From NCBI RefSeq assembly GCF_020564565.1, contig NZ_JAJCTD010000002.1:481232-545231 (forward strand): a DNA stretch of 64,000 nt, read 5' to 3'. Numbering within the stretch: position 1 is the stretch's first letter; each line of letters begins with the position of its first letter. Of this stretch, positions 43,907-52,878 are shown piece by piece. The position numbers and the translations under genes are program-made. The DNA comes from Rhodobacter sp. Har01. GTDB lineage: Bacteria; Pseudomonadota; Alphaproteobacteria; Rhodobacterales; Rhodobacteraceae. Below the pieces are notes generated by a model that made no database searches, was not told the origin of the DNA, and saw nothing but the letters and a program-made list of their open reading frames with translations.

Positions 43907-44832
43907 CCATCCCGTCGATGGGGGAGTTCCTGCTGCCCTGCCTGCGGCTTCTGGCGGGCGAGGCGCGGAATGCCCGTGCCTGCCTGCCCTCGCTGCAACG
44001 CGAGTTCGGCCTGACCGGCGAAGAGATGGCCGAGATGCTGAAAAGCGGCACCCGGACGCGTGTCTTCGACCGGGCGGACTGGGCGATCTTCCACCTGCTC
44101 AAGGCAGGGCTGGTGGACCGTCCGGCGCGCGGCGTGATGGTCGCCTCCGACGAAGGCCGGGCCTGGCTTGCGGCGCGCAAGCCGCTGGACTGGAGGATCA
44201 TCCGGTCGCTTCCGTCGCATCAGGCGGCGATGGCGAAGGCGGCCCAGAAGTCCGGGGAGAGCGAGCCTTCGCCCCGCCCCGCCCCCGCCGATCTGCCGGG
44301 CGAGACCCCGGAAGACGTGATCGACCGCGCCCACCGCGAGATCGAGTCAGCCTTGGCAGACGGTATCCTCCAGCGGCTCTATGCCATCAACCCGGTGCGC
44401 TTCGAGCGGCTGATCCTGGAGCTTCTGGCGAAGATGGGCTACGGCGCGGGCAACTTCGGCAGCCACCACATGACGCGCGCCTCGGGCGATGGCGGCATCG
44501 ACGGGATCATTCACGAAGACGCGCTGGGGCTGGACGCGGTCTATATCCAGGCCAAGCGCTACGCCCCCGAGATCAAGGTCGGGCGGCCCGCGATCCAGCA
44601 GTTCATCGGCAGCCTCACCGGCGAGGGCGCGACCAAGGGCGTGTTCGTCACCACCTCGACCTTCAGCGCCGACGCGCGGGCCTATCTGGGCAAGGTGCAG
44701 CACCGGGTGGTTCTGATCGACGGTGCGCACCTGGCCCGGCTGATGATCCGCCATGGCGTCGGCGTGCGAGACCGGCTGACCTATGTCATCCGCAGCGTGG
44801 ACGAGGATTACTTCGCCGATCCCGAAGGCTGA
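43903..44832 (+). CDS. mrr: Mrr-like restriction endonuclease
   Basis: A 309-aa protein with an N-terminal Mrr winged-helix domain (residues 1-95, '[17 protein letters not shown]') and a C-terminal Mrr_cat nuclease domain. The PD-(D/E)xK core is visible as 'GDGGIDGII' and 'YIQAKRY' (Q-x-K variant), preceded by '[15 protein letters not shown]'. Such enzymes cut modified DNA. The GTG start at 43903 overlaps the dxs stop, making the gene translationally coupled to dxs; ATG 43918 is an alternative. Confidence 0.88.
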   Translation: MTIPSMGEFLLPCLRLLAGEARNARACLPSLQREFGLTGEEMAEMLKSGTRTRVFDRADWAIFHLLKAGLVDRPARGVMVASDEGRAWLAARKPLDWRIIRSLPSHQAAMAKAAQKSGESEPSPRPAPADLPGETPEDVIDRAHREIESALADGILQRLYAINPVRFERLILELLAKMGYGAGNFGSHHMTRASGDGGIDGIIHEDALGLDAVYIQAKRYAPEIKVGRPAIQQFIGSLTGEGATKGVFVTTSTFSADARAYLGKVQHRVVLIDGAHLARLMIRHGVGVRDRLTYVIRSVDEDYFADPEG

Positions 44833-44849
44833 CCGGCGCGCCCGGCATC

Positions 44850-44974
44850 GGCGTCGCTGCCTCCGGCGGGAGTATTTTGAAAAGGGCAAATGCAAGAGAT
44901 CCGGTCTGCCTGCATTTGCCCTTTGCCAAATGCTCCGGGGGTCCGGGGGCTGGCCCCCGGTCCGGCGGCCGGGG
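44850..44974. repeat. head-to-head palindromic elements, copy C, probable bidirectional terminator
   Basis: A GCGTCGCTGCCTCCGGCGGG core with GAGTATTTTGAAAAGGGC faces an inverted relative around 44930-44974 (TCCGGGGGTCCGGGGGCTGG). Between them AAAGGGCAAATGCA (44881-44894) pairs perfectly with TGCATTTGCCCTTT (44911-44924). Lies between converging mrr and lpxK. Confidence 0.7.
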
Positions 44975-45967
44975 TTAGAGGCCCAGGCCGGCCAGCAAAG
45001 CGTCGAGGGCTGACCAGTCGTCCAGCTCCAGCCGCACCACCAGGGTCAGGACCTTGGGGCGAAAGGCGGCAGGCAGGCGGGCGGCGTCCTTTTCGGTGGT
45101 GACAAGCTGGGCGTTCAGGGTTGCGGCGTCGGCTTCCAGGCGCGTCAGCAGGGTGGGCGAAAGCGGCTGGTGGTCGTCCAGCGGCTCGGCCCGGACGACG
45201 TTGGCGCCCAGGCTGCGCAGGGTGGCGAAGAACTTTTCCGGCTGGCCGATGCCGGCGAAGGCCAGCACGCGCGCGCCCTGCCAGTCCATGCCCATCTGCA
45301 GGGGTTCCAGCCGGCCGGTCAGGTGCGGCAGCGGGCCAAGGGCGGCGCCCCAGGTGGCGCGGAAGGCGGCTTGCGCAGCGGCATCGCCGATCGACAGCAC
45401 CGCCGAGGCGCGGGCGAGGCCGGTCGCGACGGGTTCGCGCAGCGGGCCGGCGGGCAGGCAGAGGCCGTTGCCAAACCCCTGTCCGGCATCGACCACCACC
45501 AGTGACAGGTCCTTCACCACCGACGGGTTCTGAAAGCCGTCATCGAGCAGAATCACCCGCGCCCCCGCCGCTTCGGCCGCGCGCACGCCGGCGGCGCGGT
45601 CGCGGGCCACCCAGACCGGGGCGAAGGCCGCCAGCAGCAAGGGTTCGTCGCCCACCTGTGCCGCAGCATGGCGCTGGTCGTCGACGCGCTCGGGGCCTTG
45701 CAGGCTGCCGCCGTAGCCGCGGCTGACGATGTGGACGGATTGGCCGCGGGCCAGGAGGCGCATCGTCAGGGCCATGGTGGTGGGGGTCTTGCCGGTGCCG
45801 CCGGCGTTGAGGTTGCCGATGCAGATCACTGGCACACGGGCGCGGTAAGCGGGCGCTTTCAGGCGGCGGGCGGTGGCGGCGGCGTAGACCCGGCCCAGCG
45901 GCGCCAGCAGCCGCGCCAGCAGTGCCGGCTGGTCGGGCGGCGTGGCCCAGAACCCGGGCGCGCGCAT
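44975..45967 (-). CDS. lpxK: tetraacyldisaccharide 4'-kinase
   Basis: A 330-aa lipid A biosynthesis kinase. N-terminus '[19 protein letters not shown]', P-loop '[19 protein letters not shown]', '[15 protein letters not shown]', 'VGDEPLLLA', and the catalytic '[12 protein letters not shown]'. The frame is open upstream inside waaA, but the LpxK N-terminus starts at ATG 45967, overlapping the waaA stop. Confidence 0.95.
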   Translation of the reverse strand: MRAPGFWATPPDQPALLARLLAPLGRVYAAATARRLKAPAYRARVPVICIGNLNAGGTGKTPTTMALTMRLLARGQSVHIVSRGYGGSLQGPERVDDQRHAAAQVGDEPLLLAAFAPVWVARDRAAGVRAAEAAGARVILLDDGFQNPSVVKDLSLVVVDAGQGFGNGLCLPAGPLREPVATGLARASAVLSIGDAAAQAAFRATWGAALGPLPHLTGRLEPLQMGMDWQGARVLAFAGIGQPEKFFATLRSLGANVVRAEPLDDHQPLSPTLLTRLEADAATLNAQLVTTEKDAARLPAAFRPKVLTLVVRLELDDWSALDALLAGLGL

Positions 45968-47154
45968 CAACCGGCCCCGTCCAAGACCTGGCGAACGCGG
46001 GCCAGCACGGTGTCGGTCACCTCCGCCCCTTCCGAGGCCACGAGCCAGGCCGCCTGTGCCAGCCGGGCTGCACGGTCGGGCGAGAGAAGGTCGCCCAAGG
46101 CTTCGGCCAGATCGCCCGCCGACGCCACCGCGCGGGCGGCTCGCGCGGCGCCCAGACGGCCCAGCACGCCGCCATGCGGGCCTGGCCGCGGGCCATGCAG
46201 GATGGCCGAGCCCATCGCCGCGGGTTCCAGCGGGTTGCGGAGTGCGCCGCCAGCCGACAGGCTGCCGCCCAGGAAGGTGATCGGGGCCAGCCGATACCAC
46301 AGGCCCAATTCCGAGGGGTGATCGACGACGTAGATCTCGGTCTCTGCCTCTGGCTCCTGCTCGGCCGTGCGCAGGGCGACCGACCAGCCCTCGGCTTCCA
46401 GCCGCCGGGCCAGCGGTTCGGCCTGCTCGGGCCGTTCCGGCATCACGATCAGCAGCAGCCGGTGGGCCAGGCCCATCGCCGAGCGATGCGCCGCGACGAT
46501 GGTCTCGACCTCGGCCTCGGGCAGCGGCGCGGCCAGCCAGCGCGGGCGCGAGGCCAGCATCTGCGCCAGCGCCTGGCGTTCGGCTTCTAGGCAGGGCAGG
46601 ACCGCCGAGCGTTCCTCCATCCGGCCGGCGACCGAGACGGCCGAGGGCAGCGCGCCGGCCTTGCGAAAGCGCTGGGCGGCGGCGGTGTCGACGGTGATGA
46701 TCTGGGTGAACAGGCCCAGCGTGCTGCGCAGAAGGCCCGGATACCAGCCGTCGCGGTCGCGCAGCAGATGCGGCGCGCGGGCGTCGGCCATCAGCAGCGG
46801 CAGGCCGCGTTCGGCCGCGGTATGCAGCAGCACCGGGCGCAGCTCGCCATCCGAAATCAGCGCGATCTCGGGGCGCCAATGGTCAAGGAAGGCCAGCGCC
46901 TCGGTTGGGGTCTCGGAGGGTGCGGGTTGCAGAATCACCCCGGGGTCGGCCTTGGCCTCGGCAGCGCCGGTCAGCAGAACGGCGATGCCGTCCTCTTCGA
47001 CCAGGCGGCGGGCCAGTTCCTGCAGTCCGGCCGGCGGGCCACCGGCGTGCAGCCAGGCCAGGCGACCTTCGGGTCGGGGCGGCCGGGCAGTCTCGGGGCC
47101 GGTCTCGCGGCGTTGCGACAGCGTGTAGAGCCGCAGCCCGATCGACCCCGGCAT
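45967..47154 (-). CDS. waaA: divergent WaaA-like Kdo transferase
   Basis: A 395-aa GT-B glycosyltransferase of the Kdo transferase family, by 'DGELRPVLL' (cf. the conserved E-x-WP region), '[13 protein letters not shown]', and the sugar-nucleotide end '[21 protein letters not shown]'. It is shorter than usual and lacks the N-terminal membrane anchor. The N-terminal catalytic-base motif (S-V-G-E in studied WaaA) is replaced by 'LHAGGPPAG'. Position before lpxK supports a lipid A/Kdo role. Could be a paralogue with altered activity. Confidence 0.72.
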   Translation of the reverse strand: MPGSIGLRLYTLSQRRETGPETARPPRPEGRLAWLHAGGPPAGLQELARRLVEEDGIAVLLTGAAEAKADPGVILQPAPSETPTEALAFLDHWRPEIALISDGELRPVLLHTAAERGLPLLMADARAPHLLRDRDGWYPGLLRSTLGLFTQIITVDTAAAQRFRKAGALPSAVSVAGRMEERSAVLPCLEAERQALAQMLASRPRWLAAPLPEAEVETIVAAHRSAMGLAHRLLLIVMPERPEQAEPLARRLEAEGWSVALRTAEQEPEAETEIYVVDHPSELGLWYRLAPITFLGGSLSAGGALRNPLEPAAMGSAILHGPRPGPHGGVLGRLGAARAARAVASAGDLAEALGDLLSPDRAARLAQAAWLVASEGAEVTDTVLARVRQVLDGAG

Positions 47155-47159
47155 CTGCG

Positions 47160-47402
47160 TCAGCCAAGCTCTTCGGTGGAGGAAGCGGCCTGTTCCTCAT
47201 CCCGCAGGCGGTGGATGTGGGCGATGAAATAGCGCATGTGGGCATTGTCCACGGTGCGCTGCGCCTCGGCCTTCCAGGCGGAATGGGCGCTGGCATAGTC
47301 GGGGAACATCCCGACGACGTGAATTTGCGACACGTCCTTGAACATGGTCTTGTCGGGGCTGACGAGTTCGCCGCCGAAGACGAGGTGCAGGCGTTGGGTC
47401 AT
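47160..47402 (-). CDS. DUF4170-family protein
   Basis: An 80-aa protein ('LHLVFGGELVSPDKTMFKDV', 'VGMFPDYASAHSAWKAEAQ'), typical of DUF4170, a small alphaproteobacterial family encoded with lipid A genes. Ends 5 bases before waaA starts, so same operon. Function unknown. Confidence 0.82.
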   Translation of the reverse strand: MTQRLHLVFGGELVSPDKTMFKDVSQIHVVGMFPDYASAHSAWKAEAQRTVDNAHMRYFIAHIHRLRDEEQAASSTEELG

Positions 47403-47480
47403 GCTGAGCTTCCGGTCCTGTTGTGGCGCGCACCCTAGCGGCAAGGCCGGGCGGGGGAAAGGTGTCGCCGGCGGTACCGC

Positions 47481-47509
47481 CTGTCGGCGATCTGTCATCC
47501 AGCTTTTAC
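47481..47509 (+). promoter_or_regulatory. tandem Pho box upstream of pstS
   Basis: Three 7-bp units spaced 11 bases apart: CTGTCGG (47481), CTGTCAT (47492) and CTTTTAC (47503). The last two form an 18-bp Pho box close to CTGTCAT-N4-CTGTCAC. About 90 bases before the pstS start, as expected for PhoB activation at low phosphate. Confidence 0.8.
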
Positions 47510-47598
47510 AAAAGCGCAATACAGACGTCATCGAACGGGCCTAGCCCGCTGTGCGAGGCCCGTCCTGCGGCCCGCATTGACCCTGAGGAGCAATTCCC

Positions 47599-48654
47599 AT
47601 GACCCCCATCAAGCTCACCGTCTCGGCGTTGGCTGTTCTGGCCGCGTCGACGTCGCTGGCCGCCGCGCGCGACCAGATCCAGATCACCGGCTCGTCCACC
47701 GTGCTGCCCTATTCCACCATCGTCGCCGAAGCCTTCGGCGAGAACTTCGACTTCCCGACCCCGGTCGTGGAAGGCGGCGGTTCGGGTGCGGGCCGCAAGA
47801 AGCTGTGCGAAGGCGTGGGCGAGAACACCGTCGACATCGCCAACTCGTCCAGCCGCATCAGCCAGTCGGACATCGACCTGTGCAAGGCCAACGGCATCGA
47901 AGAGATCATGGAAGTCCGCATCGGCTATGACGGCATCGTCTTCGCCAGCGATGTGAACGGACCCGACTTCGCGCTGACCCCGTCCGATGTCTACCTTGCT
48001 CTGGCGGCCAAGGTCGCCAAGGATGGCGCGATCGTCGACAACGCGGTTGCGACCTGGGCCGAAGTGAACGCCGCCCTGCCGGCGCAGGACATCCTGACGC
48101 TGGTCCCGGGCACCAAGCACGGCACCCGCGAAGTCTTCGACATCAAGGTGATCGAGGCGGGCTGCAAGGATACCGGCGCCTACGACCTGTTCCTGGCCGC
48201 CGCCGCGGGCGCGGACGAGAAGGAAAAGAAGGGCAACGCTTCCAAGGCCTGCCTTGAGCTGCGCACCGACGGCAAGTCGATCGACATCGACGGCGACTAC
48301 ACCGAGACGCTGGCGCGCCTGGAAACCGACAAGAAAGCCGTCGGCGTGTTCGGCCTGTCGTTCTACCAGAACAACACCGACAAGCTGAAGGTCGCCACCA
48401 TGAGCGGCGTCGTTCCCTCGACCGAGTCCATCGCCTCGGGCGATTACCCGGTGTCGCGTCCGCTGTACTTCTACGTCAAGAAGGCCCACATCGGCGTGAT
48501 CCCCGGCCTGAAGGAATACATCGAGTTCTTCGTGTCGGACGACATTGCCGGCCCGGACGGCCCGCTGGCCGCCTATGGCCTGGTGTCCGACCCGGAACTG
48601 AAGGCGACCCAGGAAGCCGTGGCCGCGGAAACCCCGATGGGCCCGCTGGAATGA
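47599..48654 (+). CDS. pstS: phosphate-binding protein PstS
   Basis: A 351-aa periplasmic protein with a signal peptide ('LTVSALAVLAASTSLAAARD'). Phosphate-binding signatures are 'ITGSSTVLPYSTIVAEAFGE', 'EGGGSGAGRKKLCEG', 'DIANSSSRI' and 'GTKHGTREVFD'. First gene of the pstSCA operon. The AGGAGC-type ribosome site lies before ATG 47599. Confidence 0.95.
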   Translation: MTPIKLTVSALAVLAASTSLAAARDQIQITGSSTVLPYSTIVAEAFGENFDFPTPVVEGGGSGAGRKKLCEGVGENTVDIANSSSRISQSDIDLCKANGIEEIMEVRIGYDGIVFASDVNGPDFALTPSDVYLALAAKVAKDGAIVDNAVATWAEVNAALPAQDILTLVPGTKHGTREVFDIKVIEAGCKDTGAYDLFLAAAAGADEKEKKGNASKACLELRTDGKSIDIDGDYTETLARLETDKKAVGVFGLSFYQNNTDKLKVATMSGVVPSTESIASGDYPVSRPLYFYVKKAHIGVIPGLKEYIEFFVSDDIAGPDGPLAAYGLVSDPELKATQEAVAAETPMGPLE

Positions 48655-48728
48655 TCTGACCTTTGCGGGGCGGCGCCATCGGGTGCCGCCCCGACGTCTT
48701 TTTCCACCCTTTCCGAACGGAAGCGCCC

Positions 48729-50189
48729 ATGTCCGTCCTGCTGCTGTTTGCCGTCGTCGTGGTGCTTGGCATCGCAGGCTATGTCCTGGCCAGGCGGAGG
48801 GTGATGGTCGCGGCCGGCGGTGACCCGCGCGGGCTGCATTCGCTGCCCGCGCACTACGGCTGGAACGGCGCGCTGAGCACGGTCTTGCCGGCGCTGGCGG
48901 TGCTGATCGTCTGGCTGATCGCACAGCCCATCGTCATCGAGAGCCGGATCAGCGCCACCTTGCCCGAGGCGATGGTGGCCGACGGCTCCAGCCGCGAACT
49001 GATGCTGGCCGACGTGCGCCGCGTGGCCGCCGGGCTGGATACCGCCGTGGCGGAAGGCGCCATGACGGAACAGGAAGCGGGCATGATCCGCACCGAATTC
49101 ACCGATGTCCGCGACCGCCTGGCCGCTGTCGGCGTGGCGCTTGGCTCGAACGTCACCAAAGAGGTTCTCGCGGCCGCCCAGAGTTACCGCGAGATGGCGT
49201 CCTGGGGCGCGCTCGGGCGCACGCTGCTGGTGCTGGCGGCGGCGGTCGGCGGGCTGTTCTGGGCGGTCGGGCGGAGTTCGGGAAAGTTCCGCGCCCGCAA
49301 TGCGGTCGAGCGGGTGATCATGGGCCTGCTGATCCTGGCCTCTTCGATCGCCATCCTGACCACCATTGGCATCGTCTATTCGATGGTGTCCGAGACCTGG
49401 GATTTCTTCACCAAATACCCGGCCAAGGACTTCTTCTTCAGCCTGACCTGGTCGCCGAACTTTCGCGGCGGGTCGGATCTGGGGATCGCGCCGCTGGTCT
49501 GGGGCACGATGTACATCACGCTGGTGTCGATGATCGTCTCGGTGCCGATCGGGCTTTTCGCCGCGATCTACCTTTCGGAATATGCCACCCCGCGGGTGCG
49601 CGCCTGGGTCAAGCCGATGATCGAGGTGATCGCCGGCATCCCGACCGTGGTCTTCGGCCTGTTCGCGCTGGTCACGGTGGGGCCGTTCCTGCGCGACTAT
49701 TTCGCCCAGCCGCTGGGCCTTGGCAACTCGGGGTCTTCGGTGATGACCGCCGGCCTGGTGATCGGCATCCTGAACATCCCGTTCATCTCGTCCTTGTCGG
49801 ATGACATCATCAACGCCGTGCCCCAGTCCATCCGGGACGGCAGCCTGGGCCTGGGCGCCACCCGGTCCGAGACGGTGAAGCAGGTGATCCTGCCCGCCGC
49901 CCTGCCGGGTATCGTGGGTGCCATCCTGCTGTCGGCCAGCCGCGCCATCGGCGAGACCATGGTGGTGGTGATGGGCGCCGGCGCTGCGGCGAAGCTGAGC
50001 CTGAACCCGTTCGAGGCGATGACGACGATGACGGTGAAGATCGTCGGCCAGTTGACCGGCGACACCGATTTCGCCGCGCCCGAGACGCTTGTCGCCTTTG
50101 CACTGGGCATGACGCTATTCATCATCACGCTGGCGCTGAACATCTTCGCGCTGTGGATCGTGCGCAAGTATCGGGAGCAATACGAATGA
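48729..50189 (+). CDS. pstC: phosphate ABC transporter permease PstC
   Basis: A 486-aa permease, longer than E. coli PstC because of an N-terminal extension with two membrane helices flanking a helical periplasmic region (residues 1-180) common in alphaproteobacteria. The transport domain has 'YITLVSMIVSVPIGLFAAIY' and the EAA-loop 'LGLGATRSETVKQVILPAAL'. Start ATG 48729. Overlaps pstA by 4 bases. Confidence 0.94.
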   Translation: MSVLLLFAVVVVLGIAGYVLARRRVMVAAGGDPRGLHSLPAHYGWNGALSTVLPALAVLIVWLIAQPIVIESRISATLPEAMVADGSSRELMLADVRRVAAGLDTAVAEGAMTEQEAGMIRTEFTDVRDRLAAVGVALGSNVTKEVLAAAQSYREMASWGALGRTLLVLAAAVGGLFWAVGRSSGKFRARNAVERVIMGLLILASSIAILTTIGIVYSMVSETWDFFTKYPAKDFFFSLTWSPNFRGGSDLGIAPLVWGTMYITLVSMIVSVPIGLFAAIYLSEYATPRVRAWVKPMIEVIAGIPTVVFGLFALVTVGPFLRDYFAQPLGLGNSGSSVMTAGLVIGILNIPFISSLSDDIINAVPQSIRDGSLGLGATRSETVKQVILPAALPGIVGAILLSASRAIGETMVVVMGAGAAAKLSLNPFEAMTTMTVKIVGQLTGDTDFAAPETLVAFALGMTLFIITLALNIFALWIVRKYREQYE

Positions 50190-51538
50190 CCGACATCTCT
50201 GCCGCCCCCGACAGCCACCACCGGCCGCGCCAGTCGCTGCTGTCCGAATCGCCGCTGACTCGCCGTCGCAATGCCGTAGAGGCGCGCTTCCGTGCCTATG
50301 GCGTGATCGCGATCTCGGTCTCGCTGCTGATGCTGGGCATCATGCTGTTCACCATCCTGCGTGACGGCGTGTCGTCGTTCAGCCAGGCGCGGCTGAGCTT
50401 CCCGGTCGAACTGAGCGAATCCGTGCTGGACCCCAAGGGCAATCGCAGCCGCGACGAGATGACCAAGGTCACGACCGTGGGCTATGGCAAGGTGATCGCC
50501 GCCGGCCTGAAGGCGGAACTGGAACGCCTGGGCATCGACACCGGCGATCTGTCCGAAAAGGATGTGACCGCGCTGATCTCGAAGGATGCGGCGGGCGAGT
50601 TGCGGGCGAAGGTCCTGGCCGATCCTCAGTTGGTGGGCACCACGATCCCGGCCGATGTGCTGGCAGCGGGCCGGATCGACGGCTTCCTGAAGGGCCGGGT
50701 GACGATGGAGACGGCCAAGCGCGACAGCAACGTCTCGCCCGAGCAGCTGATGCTGGCCGAGAGACTGCAAGAGGCAGGCATTCTCAGTTCCGGCTTCAAC
50801 TGGGATTTCCTGACCAATCCGGACGCCTCGGACCAGCGCCCCGAGGCCGCTGGCCTGGGCGTCGCGATCCTTGGCTCGGTCTACATGATGCTTCTGGTGC
50901 TGGTGATGTGCGTGCCGGTGGGCATTGCCGCCTCGATCTACCTCGAGGAGTTCGCGCCCAAGAACACCTGGACCGATGCGGTCGAGGTGAACATCTCGAA
51001 CCTGGCCGCGGTGCCGTCGATCGTGTTCGGCATCCTGGGTCTGGCGCTGTTCATCAATTTCTTCGGCTTTCCGCAATCGTCGTCGCTGGTCGGCGCGCTG
51101 GTGTTGTCCTTGATGACGCTGCCGACGATCATCATTGCCACCCGCGCCTCGATCCGGGCGGTGCCGCCGTCGATCCGCGATGCGGCGCTGGGGATCGGGG
51201 CGTCGAAGATGCAGACGGTGTTCCACCACGTGCTGCCTCTGGCCATGCCCGGCATCCTGACCGGCACCATCCTTGGTCTGGCCTCGGCACTGGGGGAAAC
51301 GGCGCCGCTCTTGCTGATCGGCATGGTGGCGTTTGTCGACAACTACCCGGCGGCGCCGGCCGAAGGCTTCCTTGACCCCGCAACCGCGCTGCCGGTGCAG
51401 GTCTATTCCTGGGCCAGCCGCGCCGACCCGGCCTTCATCGAGCGGTCGAACGGGGCGATCATCGTGCTGCTGGCCTTTCTTCTGGTGATGAACGTGGCAG
51501 CCATCCTGTTGCGTCGCCGGTTCGAGCGCCGCTGGTAG
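50186..51538 (+). CDS. pstA: phosphate ABC transporter permease PstA
   Basis: A 450-aa permease with a DUF3333-type N-terminal extension (about residues 25-225, 'RFRAYGVIAISVSLLMLGIM') followed by the transport domain ('YMMLLVLVMCVPVGIAASIY', EAA-loop 'LGIGASKMQTVFHHVLPLAM'). Last pst gene here: no pstB or phoU follows; the next genes are SPFH and NfeD. Confidence 0.94.
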   Translation: MTDISAAPDSHHRPRQSLLSESPLTRRRNAVEARFRAYGVIAISVSLLMLGIMLFTILRDGVSSFSQARLSFPVELSESVLDPKGNRSRDEMTKVTTVGYGKVIAAGLKAELERLGIDTGDLSEKDVTALISKDAAGELRAKVLADPQLVGTTIPADVLAAGRIDGFLKGRVTMETAKRDSNVSPEQLMLAERLQEAGILSSGFNWDFLTNPDASDQRPEAAGLGVAILGSVYMMLLVLVMCVPVGIAASIYLEEFAPKNTWTDAVEVNISNLAAVPSIVFGILGLALFINFFGFPQSSSLVGALVLSLMTLPTIIIATRASIRAVPPSIRDAALGIGASKMQTVFHHVLPLAMPGILTGTILGLASALGETAPLLLIGMVAFVDNYPAAPAEGFLDPATALPVQVYSWASRADPAFIERSNGAIIVLLAFLLVMNVAAILLRRRFERRW

Positions 51539-51545
51539 CGGCGGC

Positions 51546-51574
51546 GGAATGCCGGCCCTTGCGACCGGCGTTCC
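51546..51574 (+). terminator. hairpin after pstA
   Basis: 10-bp stem GGAATGCCGG/CCGGCGTTCC with a 9-base loop, 7 bases after the pstA stop. No T-run follows, so it may terminate weakly or protect mRNA ends. It separates pst from the SPFH gene. Confidence 0.55.
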
Positions 51575-51638
51575 GAATCGCCAGATTGACCGACATGCGG
51601 GCGGGGGCGCCTGAAAGCGATTTGTCGGGAGAGGTTTC

Positions 51639-52520
51639 GTGGACGGACAGGATTTCATCGGCTGGAACGCGGTCTATCTGGCGATCGCGGCCTTCATCAT
51701 TCTCTGCATCTTCCTTGGCGTGCGGATCGTGCCGCAAAGCGACAAGCATGTGGTCGAACGCTTCGGCCGGCTCAAGGCCGTGCTGGGGCCGGGGATCAAC
51801 TTCGTGGTGCCCTTCCTGGACCGGATCGCGCACAAGGTCTCGGTGCTGGAACGCCAGCTGCCGAACGCCAGCCAGGACGCGATCACCGCCGACAACGTGC
51901 TGGTCAAGGTGGAGACCTCGGTGTTCTACCGGGTGACCGAGCCGGAAAAGACCGTCTACCGCATCCGCGACATCGACGGCGCCATCGCCACCACGGTGGC
52001 CGGCATCGTGCGCAGCGAGATCGGCAAGCTGGAGCTGGACCAGGTGCAGTCGAACCGCGCGCAGCTGATCGAACGGGTGCGCGAGCAGGTCGCCATGATG
52101 GTCGACGACTGGGGGGTCGAAGTGACCCGGGCGGAAATCCTGGACGTCAATCTGGACGAGGCGACGCGGGCGGCGATGCTGCAGCAACTGAACGCAGAGC
52201 GCGCCCGGCGGGCCCAGGTGATGGAGGCCGAGGGCAAGAAGCGCGCGGTCGAGTTGCAGGCGGATGCCGAATTGTATGCCGCCGAACAGCAGGCCAAGGC
52301 CAAGCGGATCACCGCAGATGCCGAGGCCTATGCGACTGGTGTGATTGCCGAGACGATCAAGGAAAGCGGGCTTGAAGCGGCGCAGTATCAGGTGGCGCTC
52401 AAGCAGGTCGAAGCCTTGCAGGCGGTGGCCGTGGGCCAGGGCAAGCAGACCATCCTGATCCCCACTGCCGCGCTGGATGTCTTTGGCGATGCCTTCAAGC
52501 TTCTGAAAGGGAAGGGCTGA
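51639..52520 (+). CDS. SPFH/stomatin-like protein (QmcA type)
   Basis: A 293-aa membrane-anchored protein: one N-terminal helix ('VYLAIAAFIILCIFLGVRIV'), the band 7 domain ('SDKHVVERFGRLKAVLGPG', 'DNVLVKVETSVFYRVTEP'), and an Ala/Glu/Lys coiled coil to about residue 245. Forms oligomers in membrane microdomains. GTG 51639 follows GGGAGAGG. Pairs with the NfeD gene 3 bases downstream. Confidence 0.92.
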   Translation: MDGQDFIGWNAVYLAIAAFIILCIFLGVRIVPQSDKHVVERFGRLKAVLGPGINFVVPFLDRIAHKVSVLERQLPNASQDAITADNVLVKVETSVFYRVTEPEKTVYRIRDIDGAIATTVAGIVRSEIGKLELDQVQSNRAQLIERVREQVAMMVDDWGVEVTRAEILDVNLDEATRAAMLQQLNAERARRAQVMEAEGKKRAVELQADAELYAAEQQAKAKRITADAEAYATGVIAETIKESGLEAAQYQVALKQVEALQAVAVGQGKQTILIPTAALDVFGDAFKLLKGKG

Positions 52521-52523
52521 ACG

Positions 52524-52808
52524 ATGCCGGAACAGATCTGGACGGTATGGTGGGCCTGGATCGTGCTGGGCTTCGGCCTGGGCGTGCTTGAGGTGCTGGC
52601 GCCAGGGTTCATCTTCCTGGGCTTTGCCGTGGGCGCGGTGCTGACCGGGGTGCTGGTGGGCTTCGGCATCGTTGGGCCGGGACTGCCGCTGCTGCTGCTG
52701 GTGTTCGCCGTGTTGTCGCTGGTCGCCTGGGCGGTGACGCGCAAGCTGGTGGGCACGCGGCAGGGTCAGGTCAAGCTTTGGGATCGCGACATCAACGACA
52801 ATCCATGA
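52524..52808 (+). CDS. NfeD-like membrane protein
   Basis: A 94-aa protein with two or three helices ('WWAWIVLGFGLGVLEVLAPG', 'LPLLLLVFAVLSLVAWAVT'). Short NfeD-type partner of SPFH proteins, starting 3 bases after that gene. The usual C-terminal OB-fold is missing or reduced. Confidence 0.85.
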   Translation: MPEQIWTVWWAWIVLGFGLGVLEVLAPGFIFLGFAVGAVLTGVLVGFGIVGPGLPLLLLVFAVLSLVAWAVTRKLVGTRQGQVKLWDRDINDNP

Positions 52809-52813
52809 GGGAA

Positions 52814-52861
52814 GCGATTTCCGAAGTCGGAAATCGCGGACGGAATTCGACTTCGAATTCC
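52814..52861. terminator. two tandem hairpins between converging genes
   Basis: Hairpin 1: GCGATTTCCGA/TCGGAAATCGC (52814-52837). Hairpin 2: GGAATTCGA/TCGAATTCC (52842-52861). They lie between nfeD and the oppositely oriented oxidoreductase gene and probably end both transcripts. The apical bases are AG and CT, complementary to each other. Confidence 0.65.
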
Positions 52862-52878
52862 GGTTCCCGGCCGGACCG

